Assembly: GCA_902523495.1 (NCBI GenBank)
Contig: CABYZU010000004.1
Span: forward strand, 1-61,946
Direction: 5' to 3'
From: an uncultured Pelagibacteraceae bacterium
GTDB taxonomy: Bacteria > Pseudomonadota > Alphaproteobacteria > Pelagibacterales > Pelagibacteraceae
Length of the DNA stretch: 61,946 nucleotides
Position numbers and translations under genes: made by a program. Below are positions 1-9,145 of this stretch, piece by piece. How positions within the stretch are numbered: the first letter of the stretch is position 1; every line of letters begins with the position of its first letter. Under the pieces are notes generated by a model, which saw nothing but the letters and a program-made list of their open reading frames with translations, searched no databases and was not told the DNA's origin.

Positions 1-596
1 TAAAAAAAAAGAATAGTCATATAGAGCCAACAGATTGGAATGAATTAATAAAAAATAAGAAAACTCTTTTATTAGATGCAAGAAAACCTTTTGAACATAA
101 AGTTGGTTCTTTTAAAAAATCAGTAAACCCTAAAATAGGTAACTTTAGAGATTTTCCAAAATACTTAAAAAAGTTAAAAAAAGATAAGCCAATAGCTATG
201 TTTTGTACTGGAGGAATAAGATGTGAAAAAGCGTCTGTATATTTAGAGAAAAAGGGTTTTAGTAATATTTATCAATTAAAAGGTGGAATTTTAAATTATT
301 TAAAGAAAGTAAAACAAAAAAATAGTTTATGGAAAGGTGAATGTTTTGTATTTGATAATAGAGTAAGTTTAAAGCACGGTCTAGAACAGGGAACATATTC
401 AATTTGTGGTGGATGCAGGCAACCAATTTCAGTCAAGGATAAAAAATCTGAAAAATATGAAGAGGGTGTAACTTGCCCTAATTGTTTTAATAAACTCTCA
501 AAAGTTCAAAAAACTCGTTTTAGAATGAGACAAAGTCAGATATATAAAGCAAAACTATCAGGAAAAAAATATAATTTCCAAAAAGAATTTAATTAA
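1..596 (+). CDS. trhO: tRNA uridine(34) hydroxylase, TrhO/YceA-type rhodanese (5' end outside window)
   Basis: This is the C-terminal part of a rhodanese-domain protein; the reading frame is open from base 3, so the gene begins before the window. The rhodanese core is visible (LLLDARKPFEHKVG, then CTGGIRCEKA with the active-site Cys at about base 207). After it comes a Cys-rich tail, CGGCRQP and CPNCF, matching the metal-binding C-terminal region of the TrhO/YceA family. TrhO proteins hydroxylate U34 of certain tRNAs to form 5-hydroxyuridine; that role is taken from the family. A plain thiosulfate sulfurtransferase is less likely because of the CxxC tail. The stop lies 8 bases before the MATE gene. 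Confidence 0.85.
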   Translation, partial: KKKNSHIEPTDWNELIKNKKTLLLDARKPFEHKVGSFKKSVNPKIGNFRDFPKYLKKLKKDKPIAMFCTGGIRCEKASVYLEKKGFSNIYQLKGGILNYLKKVKQKNSLWKGECFVFDNRVSLKHGLEQGTYSICGGCRQPISVKDKKSEKYEEGVTCPNCFNKLSKVQKTRFRMRQSQIYKAKLSGKKYNFQKEFN

Positions 597-604
597 GGAT
601 TTAT

Positions 605-1975
605 TTGTCACAATCTTTCAAATTAACTAAAGATCCAATATGGTTTTTGCTCAGAAAAGTTACTATCCCAGCAAGTGTTGGTTCATTATTTCAAACTTTT
701 TACAATTTAGTAGATACTTGGTTCGCAGGTAGAATATCCGCTGAAGCAATAGCAGCAATTGCAAAATCTTTTCCAATTTACTTTACTATTATTGCTATAG
801 GAGTTGGATTAACTGCAGGAACTAATACTTTAATTGGAAATAATATAGGTGCCAAGAATAAAAGAAAGGCGTCATTATTTGTTGCTCAATCAATTATATT
901 TGCAATCTTTTTGTCGGTTCTAGTAACTTTTTTTGGTTTAAATGTTTCAGATTTTCTACTTTCCTTAATGGGATCAGACCAAGAGGGAATTATTTTAACT
1001 AGAAAATATCTTGATGTAATTTTTTATGGAACAATAATAGTTTTGATTCAAATTTCACTAAATGGAACTTTAAATGCACAAGGGGATACAAAAAGCTATA
1101 GAAATGTTTTAATTTTTAGTTTCTTTTTAAACATTATTCTAAACCCATTATTTATTTTTGGTTATGGTTTTGTACCAGCTTTTGGTATAGCTGGACTTGC
1201 CATTGCAACTGTAGTAGCACAATTTATCGGTCTTCTATATTTAGCCTACAAAGTTTTTTGTTGTGAATTAAAACAATATCTTAAGCCTGAGTGTTTTATA
1301 CCAAAATTTAACCTTCTTGGAGAACTCCTATATCAGACAATTCCCGTAATGTTCAGTATGTTATTAATTGGTGTAGGTATATTTAATATTCTTTACTTCA
1401 TTGGTAAATTTGGGGATTTAGCTACTGCTGGTTACGGTGCAGCTTTGCGAATTGAACAAGTTTTTTTACTTCCAGTAATTGGTTTAAATACTGCAGTCCT
1501 ATCTATTGGAGGACAAAATTTTGGTGCAAAAAATTATGACAGATTAAGAGAACTATATAAAAAGGCTCTTTTTTTTGGAGCATCTTTTATGATTTGTGCA
1601 GGAATAATAATTTTTTTGGGTGCAGAATTCTTAGTTTCATTATTTACTGATAATTCAGAGGCTATAAGGCATGGTGCAATATATTTAAAAGTTGCTGCAT
1701 TAATTGGTCCGATTTATCCTGTTTTTTTTATAACTACTGCTGTATTCCAAGCAGTTAAAAAACCATTATATAGTCTTTACTTAAGTATTTTAAGACTAAC
1801 AGCACTTCCATTTTTAAGTTTGTGGTATGTAATTAATATTAAAGGGGGAGATTATGAAGATATTTTTTACACAATATTAGTGACAAATTGGTTTATGGGA
1901 ATTGCAGTTCTTATGTTTATTGGGTATTTTTTGAACAATGTTTTCAAACAAAATAAAAGTCTTTTTACTTATTAG
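605..1975 (+). CDS. MATE family efflux transporter
   Basis: A 456-residue polytopic membrane protein with about 12 hydrophobic segments and the two-fold repeated layout of MATE/NorM exporters. The first repeat has SVGSLFQTFYNLVDTWFAGR and GLTAGTNTLIGNNIGAKNKR; the second has GLNTAVLSIGGQNFGAKNYDR. Members use an H+ or Na+ gradient to expel cationic drugs or metabolites; the substrate here cannot be told. The start is TTG at 605, supported by an AAGGA Shine-Dalgarno at 595-599. The 3' end overlaps the nuclease gene by 38 bases, so the two are probably co-transcribed. Confidence 0.9.
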   Translation: MSQSFKLTKDPIWFLLRKVTIPASVGSLFQTFYNLVDTWFAGRISAEAIAAIAKSFPIYFTIIAIGVGLTAGTNTLIGNNIGAKNKRKASLFVAQSIIFAIFLSVLVTFFGLNVSDFLLSLMGSDQEGIILTRKYLDVIFYGTIIVLIQISLNGTLNAQGDTKSYRNVLIFSFFLNIILNPLFIFGYGFVPAFGIAGLAIATVVAQFIGLLYLAYKVFCCELKQYLKPECFIPKFNLLGELLYQTIPVMFSMLLIGVGIFNILYFIGKFGDLATAGYGAALRIEQVFLLPVIGLNTAVLSIGGQNFGAKNYDRLRELYKKALFFGASFMICAGIIIFLGAEFLVSLFTDNSEAIRHGAIYLKVAALIGPIYPVFFITTAVFQAVKKPLYSLYLSILRLTALPFLSLWYVINIKGGDYEDIFYTILVTNWFMGIAVLMFIGYFLNNVFKQNKSLFTY

Positions 1976-2417
1976 CATTTGTCTAATTTTTTTTTTAATC
2001 ACTTCTTTTGATGTCAAATCTAATAAAGCACAGGTTGTTGATGGAGATACTATTCATTTAGATGGGCAAAAAATTCGTTTTAGTGGCATTGATACTCCTG
2101 AGATTAATCAAGTATGCAACAAGAATGACGAGGTAATTAAATGTGGGATACTGGCAAAAGAATTACTTATTAGTATGATAGGTAATAATAAAGTAAAATG
2201 TGTCAATGAGGGTGTAGATCGATATAAGAGAATTTTGGCTGAATGTTTTGTAAATAATCAAAGTTTATCCAAGTTCCTTGTTAGAGAGGGATTTGCTTTT
2301 GCCTACAGGAAATATTCGACAAAATTTATAGAAGATGAGGACTATGCGAAAAAAAATAAAAAAGGTATGTGGTCAATGACGTTTGAGTATCCTTGGGATT
2401 ACAGAAGAAAAAATTAA
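1938..2417 (+). CDS. thermonuclease family protein (SNase-like), secreted or membrane-anchored
   Basis: A 159-residue staphylococcal-nuclease-like protein. Residues 7-24 form a hydrophobic N-terminal segment (KVFLLISICLIFFLITSF) that would export or anchor it. The catalytic pattern is present: VVDGDTI (33-39), KIRFSGIDTPE (45-55, with Arg47 and Glu55) and DRYKRILAEC (94-103, with a catalytic-type Arg). The family hydrolyses DNA or RNA in a Ca2+-dependent manner. In a phosphate-limited marine bacterium a periplasmic nuclease could scavenge nucleotides, which is inference. The start lies inside the MATE gene (38-base overlap). The stop shares TTAA with the convergent permease gene. Confidence 0.88.
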   Translation: MFSNKIKVFLLISICLIFFLITSFDVKSNKAQVVDGDTIHLDGQKIRFSGIDTPEINQVCNKNDEVIKCGILAKELLISMIGNNKVKCVNEGVDRYKRILAECFVNNQSLSKFLVREGFAFAYRKYSTKFIEDEDYAKKNKKGMWSMTFEYPWDYRRKN

Positions 2418-3145
2418 TCTTTTTGTAGTTTTTTTTCTAACTTTCTTACGAGGTAAGAAACAACTAATATTAAGACCAAATATTCAAGAATTAGAAAAGT
2501 ATATATTTCTAATGGTCTATAAGTTGTTACAACTAATTCATTAGCTTTTCTAGTCAAATCACCAATCCCAATAATTGATACAAGCGACGACATTTTGAGC
2601 ACGTAAACAAATTGATTTCCTATGGCCGGTAAAATATTTTTAACTGCCTGAGGCAATATAACAAACCTCAATTTTCTGAAAAAACCTAAACCTAAAGAAC
2701 TTCCAGCTTCCCATTGTGCTTTTTTAATTGAGTTTATTCCCGCTCTAAAAATCTCAGCTTGGAATGCACTTTCGCTTATAGATAATGCTATAATACCTGA
2801 AACAAATGGGCTAAAACTAATCCCTGTCATTATCGGTAGTCCATAATAAATCCATAAAATTAAAACTAGCAAAGGAATTGCCCTTACAATTTCTACATAA
2901 CCAATATTAAGATAGGTTAAGAATTTATTTTTTGAAAGTGACGGTATGGCAACTAAAAGACCAATCAATATTGATATAACAATCGAAATTATCGAAATAT
3001 ATATAGTGGTAGTTAAACCACTTAAAAGAAATTTAAGATTTGTTGAACCCTCGACGTTTTGAGGAGATAATATCAACCAGTTTAATTCACTTTTACCACA
3101 TGAGGTTAAAGGAAGGACTAAAAGTAAAAAAGCTAAATTTCTCAC
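2414..3145 (-). CDS. polar amino acid ABC transporter permease with a lipoprotein-like N-terminus
   Basis: A 243-residue inner-membrane permease of the HisM/GlnP family. It has about five membrane segments and the ATPase-contacting EAA loop (QWEAGSSLGLGFFRKLRFVI, about 142-161), followed by LPQAVKNILPAIGNQFV. The first 17 residues are odd: MRNLAFLLLVLPLTSCG reads like a lipoprotein signal with an LTSC lipobox. The GTG start at 3145 keeps this segment; a later TTG (in NWLIL) would remove it. It lies 40 bases downstream of the solute-binding protein gene. No ATPase gene is in the window, so the transporter must borrow one encoded elsewhere. Confidence 0.9.
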   Translation of the reverse strand: MRNLAFLLLVLPLTSCGKSELNWLILSPQNVEGSTNLKFLLSGLTTTIYISIISIVISILIGLLVAIPSLSKNKFLTYLNIGYVEIVRAIPLLVLILWIYYGLPIMTGISFSPFVSGIIALSISESAFQAEIFRAGINSIKKAQWEAGSSLGLGFFRKLRFVILPQAVKNILPAIGNQFVYVLKMSSLVSIIGIGDLTRKANELVVTTYRPLEIYTFLILEYLVLILVVSYLVRKLEKKLQKD

Positions 3146-3185
3146 TCTTTATGTTATAAAGAATAAAAAATTAAATACTAATCTA

Positions 3186-3953
3186 TTATAAACTTTTTAG
3201 ATTGTATTTAGATAGCAATTTAGTAAAGAAGCCAGATGATTTTTTCTTCTTGATCCAGCTATTCACATACTCGTTCCACTTATTATCACCTTTAGGAACC
3301 ATCATTGCTAAAAATGCTGGGTTTTTTCCACCATCCGGAACGATTGCTAACTGAGGATATTTAATGACCAACTTATTTGCCTCGGTTGAACTTGTAATAT
3401 TACCGTCAGCTCTACCTGCTAAGACTTCTTGGAAGTCTCTTGCTGGTGCTTCGATTGAATTTAATTTTGATTTTGGAAAAAATTCTTTCGCCTTTTCTTC
3501 TTGTGAAGTTCCAAGAGTAGTTGCAATAGTTACTTTCGAATTATTTAATGAATCCCAAGTTGGAAATTTTTTTAAATTTTTTTTTAAAACAAGTGGTACA
3601 GTAGCATATTTGTAATATGTATCTGTGAAACCAGCTACTTCTGCTCTTTTTGGTGTTTTTGTAACACTAGTTGATATGTCATATCTTGCAGATGTTATTC
3701 CAGATACAATTGTTTTCCACTCTGCAGGCACAAACTCAACCTTAACACCCATGTCTTTAGCAAGTTCATTCATCACATCTATATCAAATCCCTTATATTT
3801 ATTCGTTGCAGGATCCTTCACTGTCATTGGATCCCAGTCACCTGTAGTTCCAACTTTTAATACCCCAGATGATAAAATTTTATCCAAATTAGAGTCTGCG
3901 TTTAATGAGAGGGGTAAAAAAGCAAATAATGCTATCAGTAATAATTTTTTCAT
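3186..3953 (-). CDS. periplasmic solute-binding protein, family 3 / cyclohexadienyl dehydratase-like
   Basis: A 255-residue protein with a clean signal peptide ([19 protein letters not shown]) followed by a family 3 extracellular solute-binding fold: [34 protein letters not shown] and SARYDISTS. The opening VGTTGDWDP motif also resembles PheC-type cyclohexadienyl dehydratases, which share this fold, so an enzymatic role cannot be excluded. The adjacent downstream permease favours a transport receptor for an amino acid. The gene starts 34 bases after soxG on the same strand, so it may be the fifth gene of the sox operon and bind a sarcosine-like or other small amino compound (inference). Confidence 0.82.
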   Translation of the reverse strand: MKKLLLIALFAFLPLSLNADSNLDKILSSGVLKVGTTGDWDPMTVKDPATNKYKGFDIDVMNELAKDMGVKVEFVPAEWKTIVSGITSARYDISTSVTKTPKRAEVAGFTDTYYKYATVPLVLKKNLKKFPTWDSLNNSKVTIATTLGTSQEEKAKEFFPKSKLNSIEAPARDFQEVLAGRADGNITSSTEANKLVIKYPQLAIVPDGGKNPAFLAMMVPKGDNKWNEYVNSWIKKKKSSGFFTKLLSKYNLKSL

Positions 3954-3987
3954 TGTTTTTTTTAACTTATTTGAGATCTAAATGAGA

Positions 3988-4551
3988 CTATAATCTTGAC
4001 GCACTATCATTCATCCAGGAGAATAAATGTTCAGAAAAAGAACGCCTCACGAATAAATTGACCTCATTTTGATTTTGATTGTGAATAATAACATCGACTT
4101 TTGCGATAATTGTTTGAGTTACAGATCCGATTTTATCTCTAAATTCATTAAAATTAAAAGGTGATCCAGTCGCAAATAAATCATAGATTTTATCTCCTTT
4201 TAATATAATTCTAACATATTGGTCAGTGACATCTATAACAGCTCCTAAATTTAATTTAGATATATTTTTATTTAAAAGCGTTTCGGTTTCATATGAATTT
4301 GTATTTTCTTTAACAACGCCATTTGAAAAGACCATCCATTCATCAGGACTCAACCATAAGGCAGTTAACTTTTCACTTTGAGTTGAAGTATTTGCTTTTG
4401 TAGGTAAAACCATATTTAAAGATTTACCAATAGCTGATAAAAATTCCCTTTTTTTACCTCTTACTATCAATTTCATAACAGGTTTAATCTCACTCATTTG
4501 TAGACCTTGATATGATTTTTCCTCTTTTATTGTTTGATTATAATTTAGCAT
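3988..4551 (-). CDS. soxG: sarcosine oxidase gamma subunit
   Basis: A 187-residue SoxG-family subunit of heterotetrameric sarcosine oxidase. The recognisable parts are ALWLSPDEWMVFS, then a DVTDQYVRIILKG segment and the C-terminal VDVIIHNQNQNEVNLFVRRS strand-rich region, which resembles the folate-binding fold of aminomethyltransferases. The gamma subunit has no known catalytic residues and packs against the alpha subunit. The gene overlaps the end of soxA by 14 bases, consistent with translational coupling and stoichiometric assembly. Identification relies as much on gene order B-D-A-G as on sequence. Confidence 0.88.
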   Translation of the reverse strand: MLNYNQTIKEEKSYQGLQMSEIKPVMKLIVRGKKREFLSAIGKSLNMVLPTKANTSTQSEKLTALWLSPDEWMVFSNGVVKENTNSYETETLLNKNISKLNLGAVIDVTDQYVRIILKGDKIYDLFATGSPFNFNEFRDKIGSVTQTIIAKVDVIIHNQNQNEVNLFVRRSFSEHLFSWMNDSASRL

Positions 4552-7549
4552 TTAATCTCTTGCCTTCTTTATCTAAAAAAACTGGATCGGCTACAGTCAC
4601 ATTTATATTTTTATTTTCCATCGGAATAATTAATTTCTGTCCAAGCATTTTTTTCCCACCTTTCACCACTCCCAGTGCGATAGATTTATTTAAATTCGGA
4701 CTATAGTAGCTTGAGGTAACATGGCCTAACATTTCAATAGGTGATTTTTTGACATCAGCAACTATCTGGGCACCTTCCTCTAAAACTTCCTTAGGGTTTT
4801 CAGTAAGTAAACCAACTAATTGTTTTCTGTCATCTTTGATTGTATCTGATCTATACAATGATCTTTTTCCGATAAAGTCATATTTTTTCTTACTCACTAT
4901 CCAGTCCATTTGTAAATCAATTGGCGTCATGGTTGCATCTGTATCTTGTCCAACTATTATAAAACCTTTTTCAGCTCTTAGTAAATGCATAGTTTCTGTC
5001 CCATAAGGAGTAATATTAAAATCTTTACCTTCCTCCATACACTTTTCCCAAACAGATTTTCCATAATTTGATTGAATATTAATTTCATAACTTTGTTCTC
5101 CAGTAAAACTAATTCTCATAACTTTACATTTTATCTGACCAATTTTTGTGTTTTTAAACGACATATGCGGAAATTTTTCATCAGAAAAATCTAAATCAGG
5201 GATAACTTTAGATACAATTTTTTTACTATGTGGACCGCAAACACTTATAGTTGCAAAATGATCAGTTACAGATGATAAATAAACATCTAGTTCAGGCCAC
5301 TCTGTTTGAAGATAATCCTCAAGTTTTCCTAATACGTTTGCAGCCCCACCAGTGGTAGTAGTCATTATATAATGATTTTCGTCTAACCTGGTTGTTACAC
5401 CATCATCATAAACCATGCCATCTTCGTTGAGCATAAGACCATACCGACATTTACCAATATCAAGTTTTGACCAAGCATTGGTATAAATACGATTAAGAAA
5501 TTCTGAAGCATCAGTTCCTTGAATGTCAATTTTACCCAAAGTGGATGCATCTAATATACCTGCACACTCTCTAGCTGCTTTACTCTCTCTTTGTACAGCC
5601 TGGTGCATATTTTCATTCTCTTTAGGATAATACCAAGCTCTTTTCCACTGACCCACATTTTCAAACTTAGCATTGTTAGCAACATGCCAATCATGAATAG
5701 GCGTGCGCCTTATTATATCAAAAAACTCTCCTACATTTCTTCCAACTATAGTTCCAAAGGTAAGTGGTGTATAAGGTGGTCTAAAAGTTGTGGTTCCGTG
5801 TTCACCCATTTTAGTCCCTGCAGTTTCAGAAATGATACCTAAAGCATGCATATTACCTAGTTTACCTTGGTCAGTACCCATGCCTGTTGTGGTATATCTT
5901 TTAACGTGTTCTATTGATCTAAATCCCTCTCTTAGAGCTAATTTTATATCCTTGGCAGTTGCATCGTTTTGATAATCTACAAAAGATTTGGTCTTTCCTA
6001 ATATTTTATCAGATGGTAACAACCAAATATTTCTTTTTGACTTATGAATCCCTGTGATGATTTCAAAACTTTTATAATCTATATTATTGATATTAAGAAA
6101 TTTTTTTACAGATAATACAGTGTTTGTTGTAATTTCCTCTAAACTTAAATCTCCATTACAGGATCCAATACTCAACTGATCTGAGGGATATTTGTTTGGA
6201 ATAAAAACTTGATCATCTTCTCTAAATTTTAATTTACCCCCAGATTGTGTAAATAAATGAACGGCCGGTGTCCATCCGCCTGACACACCCAAAGAATCAC
6301 AACTTAATCTTATTTTTTTACCAATAACCTTTTGGCCATCTTTAGAGAGCTCCATAATAGATAATCCATTAATTCTTTTATAACCATATGTATCAACAAC
6401 TGTGTGACCTTTGAAAATTCTAACATTGTTCTTCTCTACCTCATAAGACAGTTTAGAGTCTATTACCTCTCTATTATCGATGATTGCATTGACTTTAATC
6501 CCTTTTTGAACCAAACTCATAGCAGTTTCGTATGCAGTATCATTATTTGTGAATAGAATATTGTTTTCACCACACGCAACACCGTATAAATCGATATACT
6601 TCTTCACCGCAGAGGATAATAAAATTCCTGGGCGATCATTGTTATCAAATATTAGAGGCCTTTCTATTGCGCCAGTTGCTGTGATAACTTTTTTTGCTCT
6701 AATTTTTAATAGTCTGTGTCTAATTTTATTATCTCTTTGATTAATTGGTAAATGATCAGTGAGATTTTCACGAGCTAGTAAAAAATTATATCCATGAAAA
6801 GCTGCTACGCTAGTTCTTGTTTTAATTTCTAAATTTTCTAATTTAGATATTTCATTAATTTCTTTTTCTAACCATGAACTAGTTATTTGATTATTAATTT
6901 TTGAAAATTCTGAGTTATCATAAATTGTTGACCCACCTAAAAACGATTTTTCATCAACTAAGAGAGTTTTCAAACCATTCTTAGCTGCCATTTTGGCTGC
7001 CATTATTCCTGATATACCAGCTCCAATTATTAAAACATCACAGTGAATATATTTATGCTCATAAAGATCAGGATCAGCTTCTTTTGGTGACTTTCCTAAA
7101 CCTGCAGATTTTCTAATAAAATATTCATATTTTTCCCAGAAACTTTTAGGCCACATAAAAGTTTTATAATAAAACCCTGCTGGTAGAATAGGGGACAGAA
7201 TATTATTAATTCCACCGATATCAAAATTTACACTTGGCCAACAATTTTGACTAGATGCAACTAAACCCTCATAAATCTCAATTTCTGTAGCCCTAACATT
7301 TGGTTCGGTTCTCGAAGTATTATCATGTAACTGAATAATTGCGTTAGGTTCCTCTGAACCAGCTGTCATAATTCCACGAGGTCTATGATATTTAAAACTC
7401 CTTCCAACAAGATGAACATCATTTGCTAATAAAGCTGATGCTAGGGTATCACCTTTGTAACCATAATATATTTTATTATTAAATTTAAATGAAATTCGAT
7501 AAGTCTCATCAACTAGTTTGCTTGATTTATATCTTAAATTTTTAGACAT
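4538..7549 (-). CDS. soxA: sarcosine oxidase alpha subunit
   Basis: A 1003-residue SoxA, full length for the family. Residues 20-75 are the 2Fe-2S-ferredoxin-like N-terminal domain (GYKGDTLASALLAND, FKYHRPRGIMTAGSEEPNA). A Rossmann NAD+ site GAGISG lies at 176-181. The C-terminal half is a glycine-cleavage T-like (aminomethyltransferase) domain that binds tetrahydrofolate. The tetramer oxidises sarcosine to glycine and passes the methyl carbon to folate as 5,10-methylene-THF with formation of H2O2. It is encoded between soxD (3 bases upstream) and soxG (14-base overlap). Dimethylglycine-type enzymes have a different single-chain layout, so sarcosine is the best substrate guess. Confidence 0.95.
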   Translation of the reverse strand: MSKNLRYKSSKLVDETYRISFKFNNKIYYGYKGDTLASALLANDVHLVGRSFKYHRPRGIMTAGSEEPNAIIQLHDNTSRTEPNVRATEIEIYEGLVASSQNCWPSVNFDIGGINNILSPILPAGFYYKTFMWPKSFWEKYEYFIRKSAGLGKSPKEADPDLYEHKYIHCDVLIIGAGISGIMAAKMAAKNGLKTLLVDEKSFLGGSTIYDNSEFSKINNQITSSWLEKEINEISKLENLEIKTRTSVAAFHGYNFLLARENLTDHLPINQRDNKIRHRLLKIRAKKVITATGAIERPLIFDNNDRPGILLSSAVKKYIDLYGVACGENNILFTNNDTAYETAMSLVQKGIKVNAIIDNREVIDSKLSYEVEKNNVRIFKGHTVVDTYGYKRINGLSIMELSKDGQKVIGKKIRLSCDSLGVSGGWTPAVHLFTQSGGKLKFREDDQVFIPNKYPSDQLSIGSCNGDLSLEEITTNTVLSVKKFLNINNIDYKSFEIITGIHKSKRNIWLLPSDKILGKTKSFVDYQNDATAKDIKLALREGFRSIEHVKRYTTTGMGTDQGKLGNMHALGIISETAGTKMGEHGTTTFRPPYTPLTFGTIVGRNVGEFFDIIRRTPIHDWHVANNAKFENVGQWKRAWYYPKENENMHQAVQRESKAARECAGILDASTLGKIDIQGTDASEFLNRIYTNAWSKLDIGKCRYGLMLNEDGMVYDDGVTTRLDENHYIMTTTTGGAANVLGKLEDYLQTEWPELDVYLSSVTDHFATISVCGPHSKKIVSKVIPDLDFSDEKFPHMSFKNTKIGQIKCKVMRISFTGEQSYEINIQSNYGKSVWEKCMEEGKDFNITPYGTETMHLLRAEKGFIIVGQDTDATMTPIDLQMDWIVSKKKYDFIGKRSLYRSDTIKDDRKQLVGLLTENPKEVLEEGAQIVADVKKSPIEMLGHVTSSYYSPNLNKSIALGVVKGGKKMLGQKLIIPMENKNINVTVADPVFLDKEGKRLNAKL

Positions 7550-7552
7550 TAA

Positions 7553-7828
7553 TTATTTTACAGGTGGCTTTTCACCCATCTTATAAACTGCTTTGATTTG
7601 ATCATTTGAAGTATCTCGAGCAATGTTGAACCATTTTCTACAGCCGTGAGCATGATTCCACCGTTCGAATTGAACACCTTTTATGTTTTTTCTCATAAAT
7701 AAAAACTCAGCCCATTCATCATCACTTAACTCTGTTGGTTGTTTCGGTCTTTCAATATGGGCTTCACCTCCAGCTTTAAATTCACTTTGTTCTCTTTCAC
7801 CACAAAAAGGACAATTAATTAAAAACAT
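7553..7828 (-). CDS. soxD: sarcosine oxidase delta subunit
   Basis: A 91-residue SoxD, the small zinc-binding subunit of heterotetrameric sarcosine oxidase. The zinc ligands are plain: Cys6 and Cys9 in NCPFCG, and His59 and Cys63 in HAHGC. The spacing matches that described for the bacterial tetramer. It shares one base with soxB in a TAATG junction and ends 3 bases before soxA. Confidence 0.93.
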   Translation of the reverse strand: MFLINCPFCGEREQSEFKAGGEAHIERPKQPTELSDDEWAEFLFMRKNIKGVQFERWNHAHGCRKWFNIARDTSNDQIKAVYKMGEKPPVK

Positions 7829-9081
7829 TAGTGTGCAACTGCAGCAGCTCCATGCTCATCGACTAAATCACCACTTACAAATCTATTCAAGTTAAAAGCA
7901 GCATTTAGTTTATGAGGTTCGTCATTAGCAATTGTGTGAGCAAATAAATCTCCTGATCCTGGAGTAGCTTTAAACCCTCCAGTTCCCCAACCACAATTGA
8001 AGTACAAACCTTTTACTGATGTTTTACTTATTATAGGACTCGCATCAGGACATATATCAACAATTCCACCCCACTGACGTAGCATTCTCATTCTACTAAA
8101 AATTGGATATAATTCTAGTATAGCATTTAAAGTACCCTCAACAATATCATGACTTCCTTTTTGAGAATAAGATATATAATCATCTGTACCAGCTCCAATA
8201 ACGAGTTCTCCTTTATCAGATTGACTTACATAAGCATGAACTGCGTTTGACATTACAACGGTATCAATAATTGGTTTAACTGGCTCAGATACCAAAGCTT
8301 GAAGAGGTTTGCTTTCTAGAGGTAATTTTAATCCCGCCATATTTGCTAAAACACTAGAGTGACCAGCAGCTACAACACCAATTTTTTTGGTTTTGATAAA
8401 TCCTTTAGTTGTTTCTATGCCTTCAACTGTATCACCATTTCTTTTTATTCCTTTTACCTCACAATTTTGAATAATATCTACACCCATTTCATCAGCACCT
8501 CTTGCGTATCCCCAAGCAACAGCGTCATGTCTAGCTGTACCTGCTCTTCGTTGAAGGGTGCCACCTAAAACTGGATATCGTATATCCTGTGAAGTATTAA
8601 TAATTGGACAGAATTTTTTGACTTCTTCAGTATTTAAGTAAACTGCATCAATTCCATTTAATCTATTTGCATGGGTTCTTCTTTTTAAATCTCTTACATC
8701 TTGTAAATTATGAGCTAAATTCATGACACCTCTTTGACTAAACATAATGTTGTAATTTAACTCTTGGGATAAGCCTTCCCAAATTTTAAGAGCATGATCA
8801 TAAAGACCTGCGCTTGCATCCCATAAATAATTTGACCTTATTATTGTAGTATTACGACCAGTATTCCCACCTCCTATCCAACCTTTTTCAACAACTGCAA
8901 TATTCTTCATATTATGTTTTTTTGCTAAATAATAAGCTGTTGCTAAACCATGCCCTCCACCACCAACTATTATTGCATCGTACTCTTTTTTAGGCTCAGG
9001 ATCTTTCCAAGCTTTCTCCCAATTTTCATGATTAGAAAAAGCGTTTTTAATAAGTGAAAATATTGAGTACTTATTTTTCAT
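7828..9081 (-). CDS. soxB: sarcosine oxidase beta subunit
   Basis: A 417-residue FAD-dependent oxidoreductase of the DAO superfamily. The dinucleotide-binding site is [17 protein letters not shown] (about 37-53). The segment [17 protein letters not shown] carries His185, which matches the histidine that covalently holds FMN in known tetrameric sarcosine oxidases. Sarcosine is dehydrogenated at the FAD of this subunit and electrons pass to FMN at the alpha-beta interface before reaching oxygen. This is the first gene of the sox operon. A perfect 11-bp inverted repeat lies 3 bases upstream of the ATG and may control its expression. Confidence 0.96.
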   Translation of the reverse strand: MKNKYSIFSLIKNAFSNHENWEKAWKDPEPKKEYDAIIVGGGGHGLATAYYLAKKHNMKNIAVVEKGWIGGGNTGRNTTIIRSNYLWDASAGLYDHALKIWEGLSQELNYNIMFSQRGVMNLAHNLQDVRDLKRRTHANRLNGIDAVYLNTEEVKKFCPIINTSQDIRYPVLGGTLQRRAGTARHDAVAWGYARGADEMGVDIIQNCEVKGIKRNGDTVEGIETTKGFIKTKKIGVVAAGHSSVLANMAGLKLPLESKPLQALVSEPVKPIIDTVVMSNAVHAYVSQSDKGELVIGAGTDDYISYSQKGSHDIVEGTLNAILELYPIFSRMRMLRQWGGIVDICPDASPIISKTSVKGLYFNCGWGTGGFKATPGSGDLFAHTIANDEPHKLNAAFNLNRFVSGDLVDEHGAAAVAH

Positions 9082-9084
9082 AAT

Positions 9085-9122
9085 TATTGAATAATTACTT
9101 TATAAATGTTGATTATTCAATA
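9085..9122 (-). promoter_or_regulatory. perfect 11-bp inverted repeat directly upstream of soxB
   Basis: TATTGAATAAT at 9085-9095 and its exact complement ATTATTCAATA at 9112-9122 are separated by 16 bases. The inner arm ends 3 bases before the soxB start codon. A TATAAA-like box lies in the spacer on the soxB strand. The repeat could be a protein operator covering the promoter or a hairpin in the mRNA leader that masks ribosome entry; the sequence alone does not separate these. Confidence 0.5.
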
Positions 9123-9145
9123 CAATCAAAAGTGACAATTTTATT

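Noticed and set aside
3625..3981. 118-codon open frame antisense to the solute-binding protein gene
   Set aside because: The minus-strand gene has a signal peptide and family motifs; the antisense frame has none.
9082..9145. Glycine riboswitch upstream of soxB
   Set aside because: Glycine riboswitches occur in SAR11, but this 64-base gap is too short and shows only the inverted repeat.
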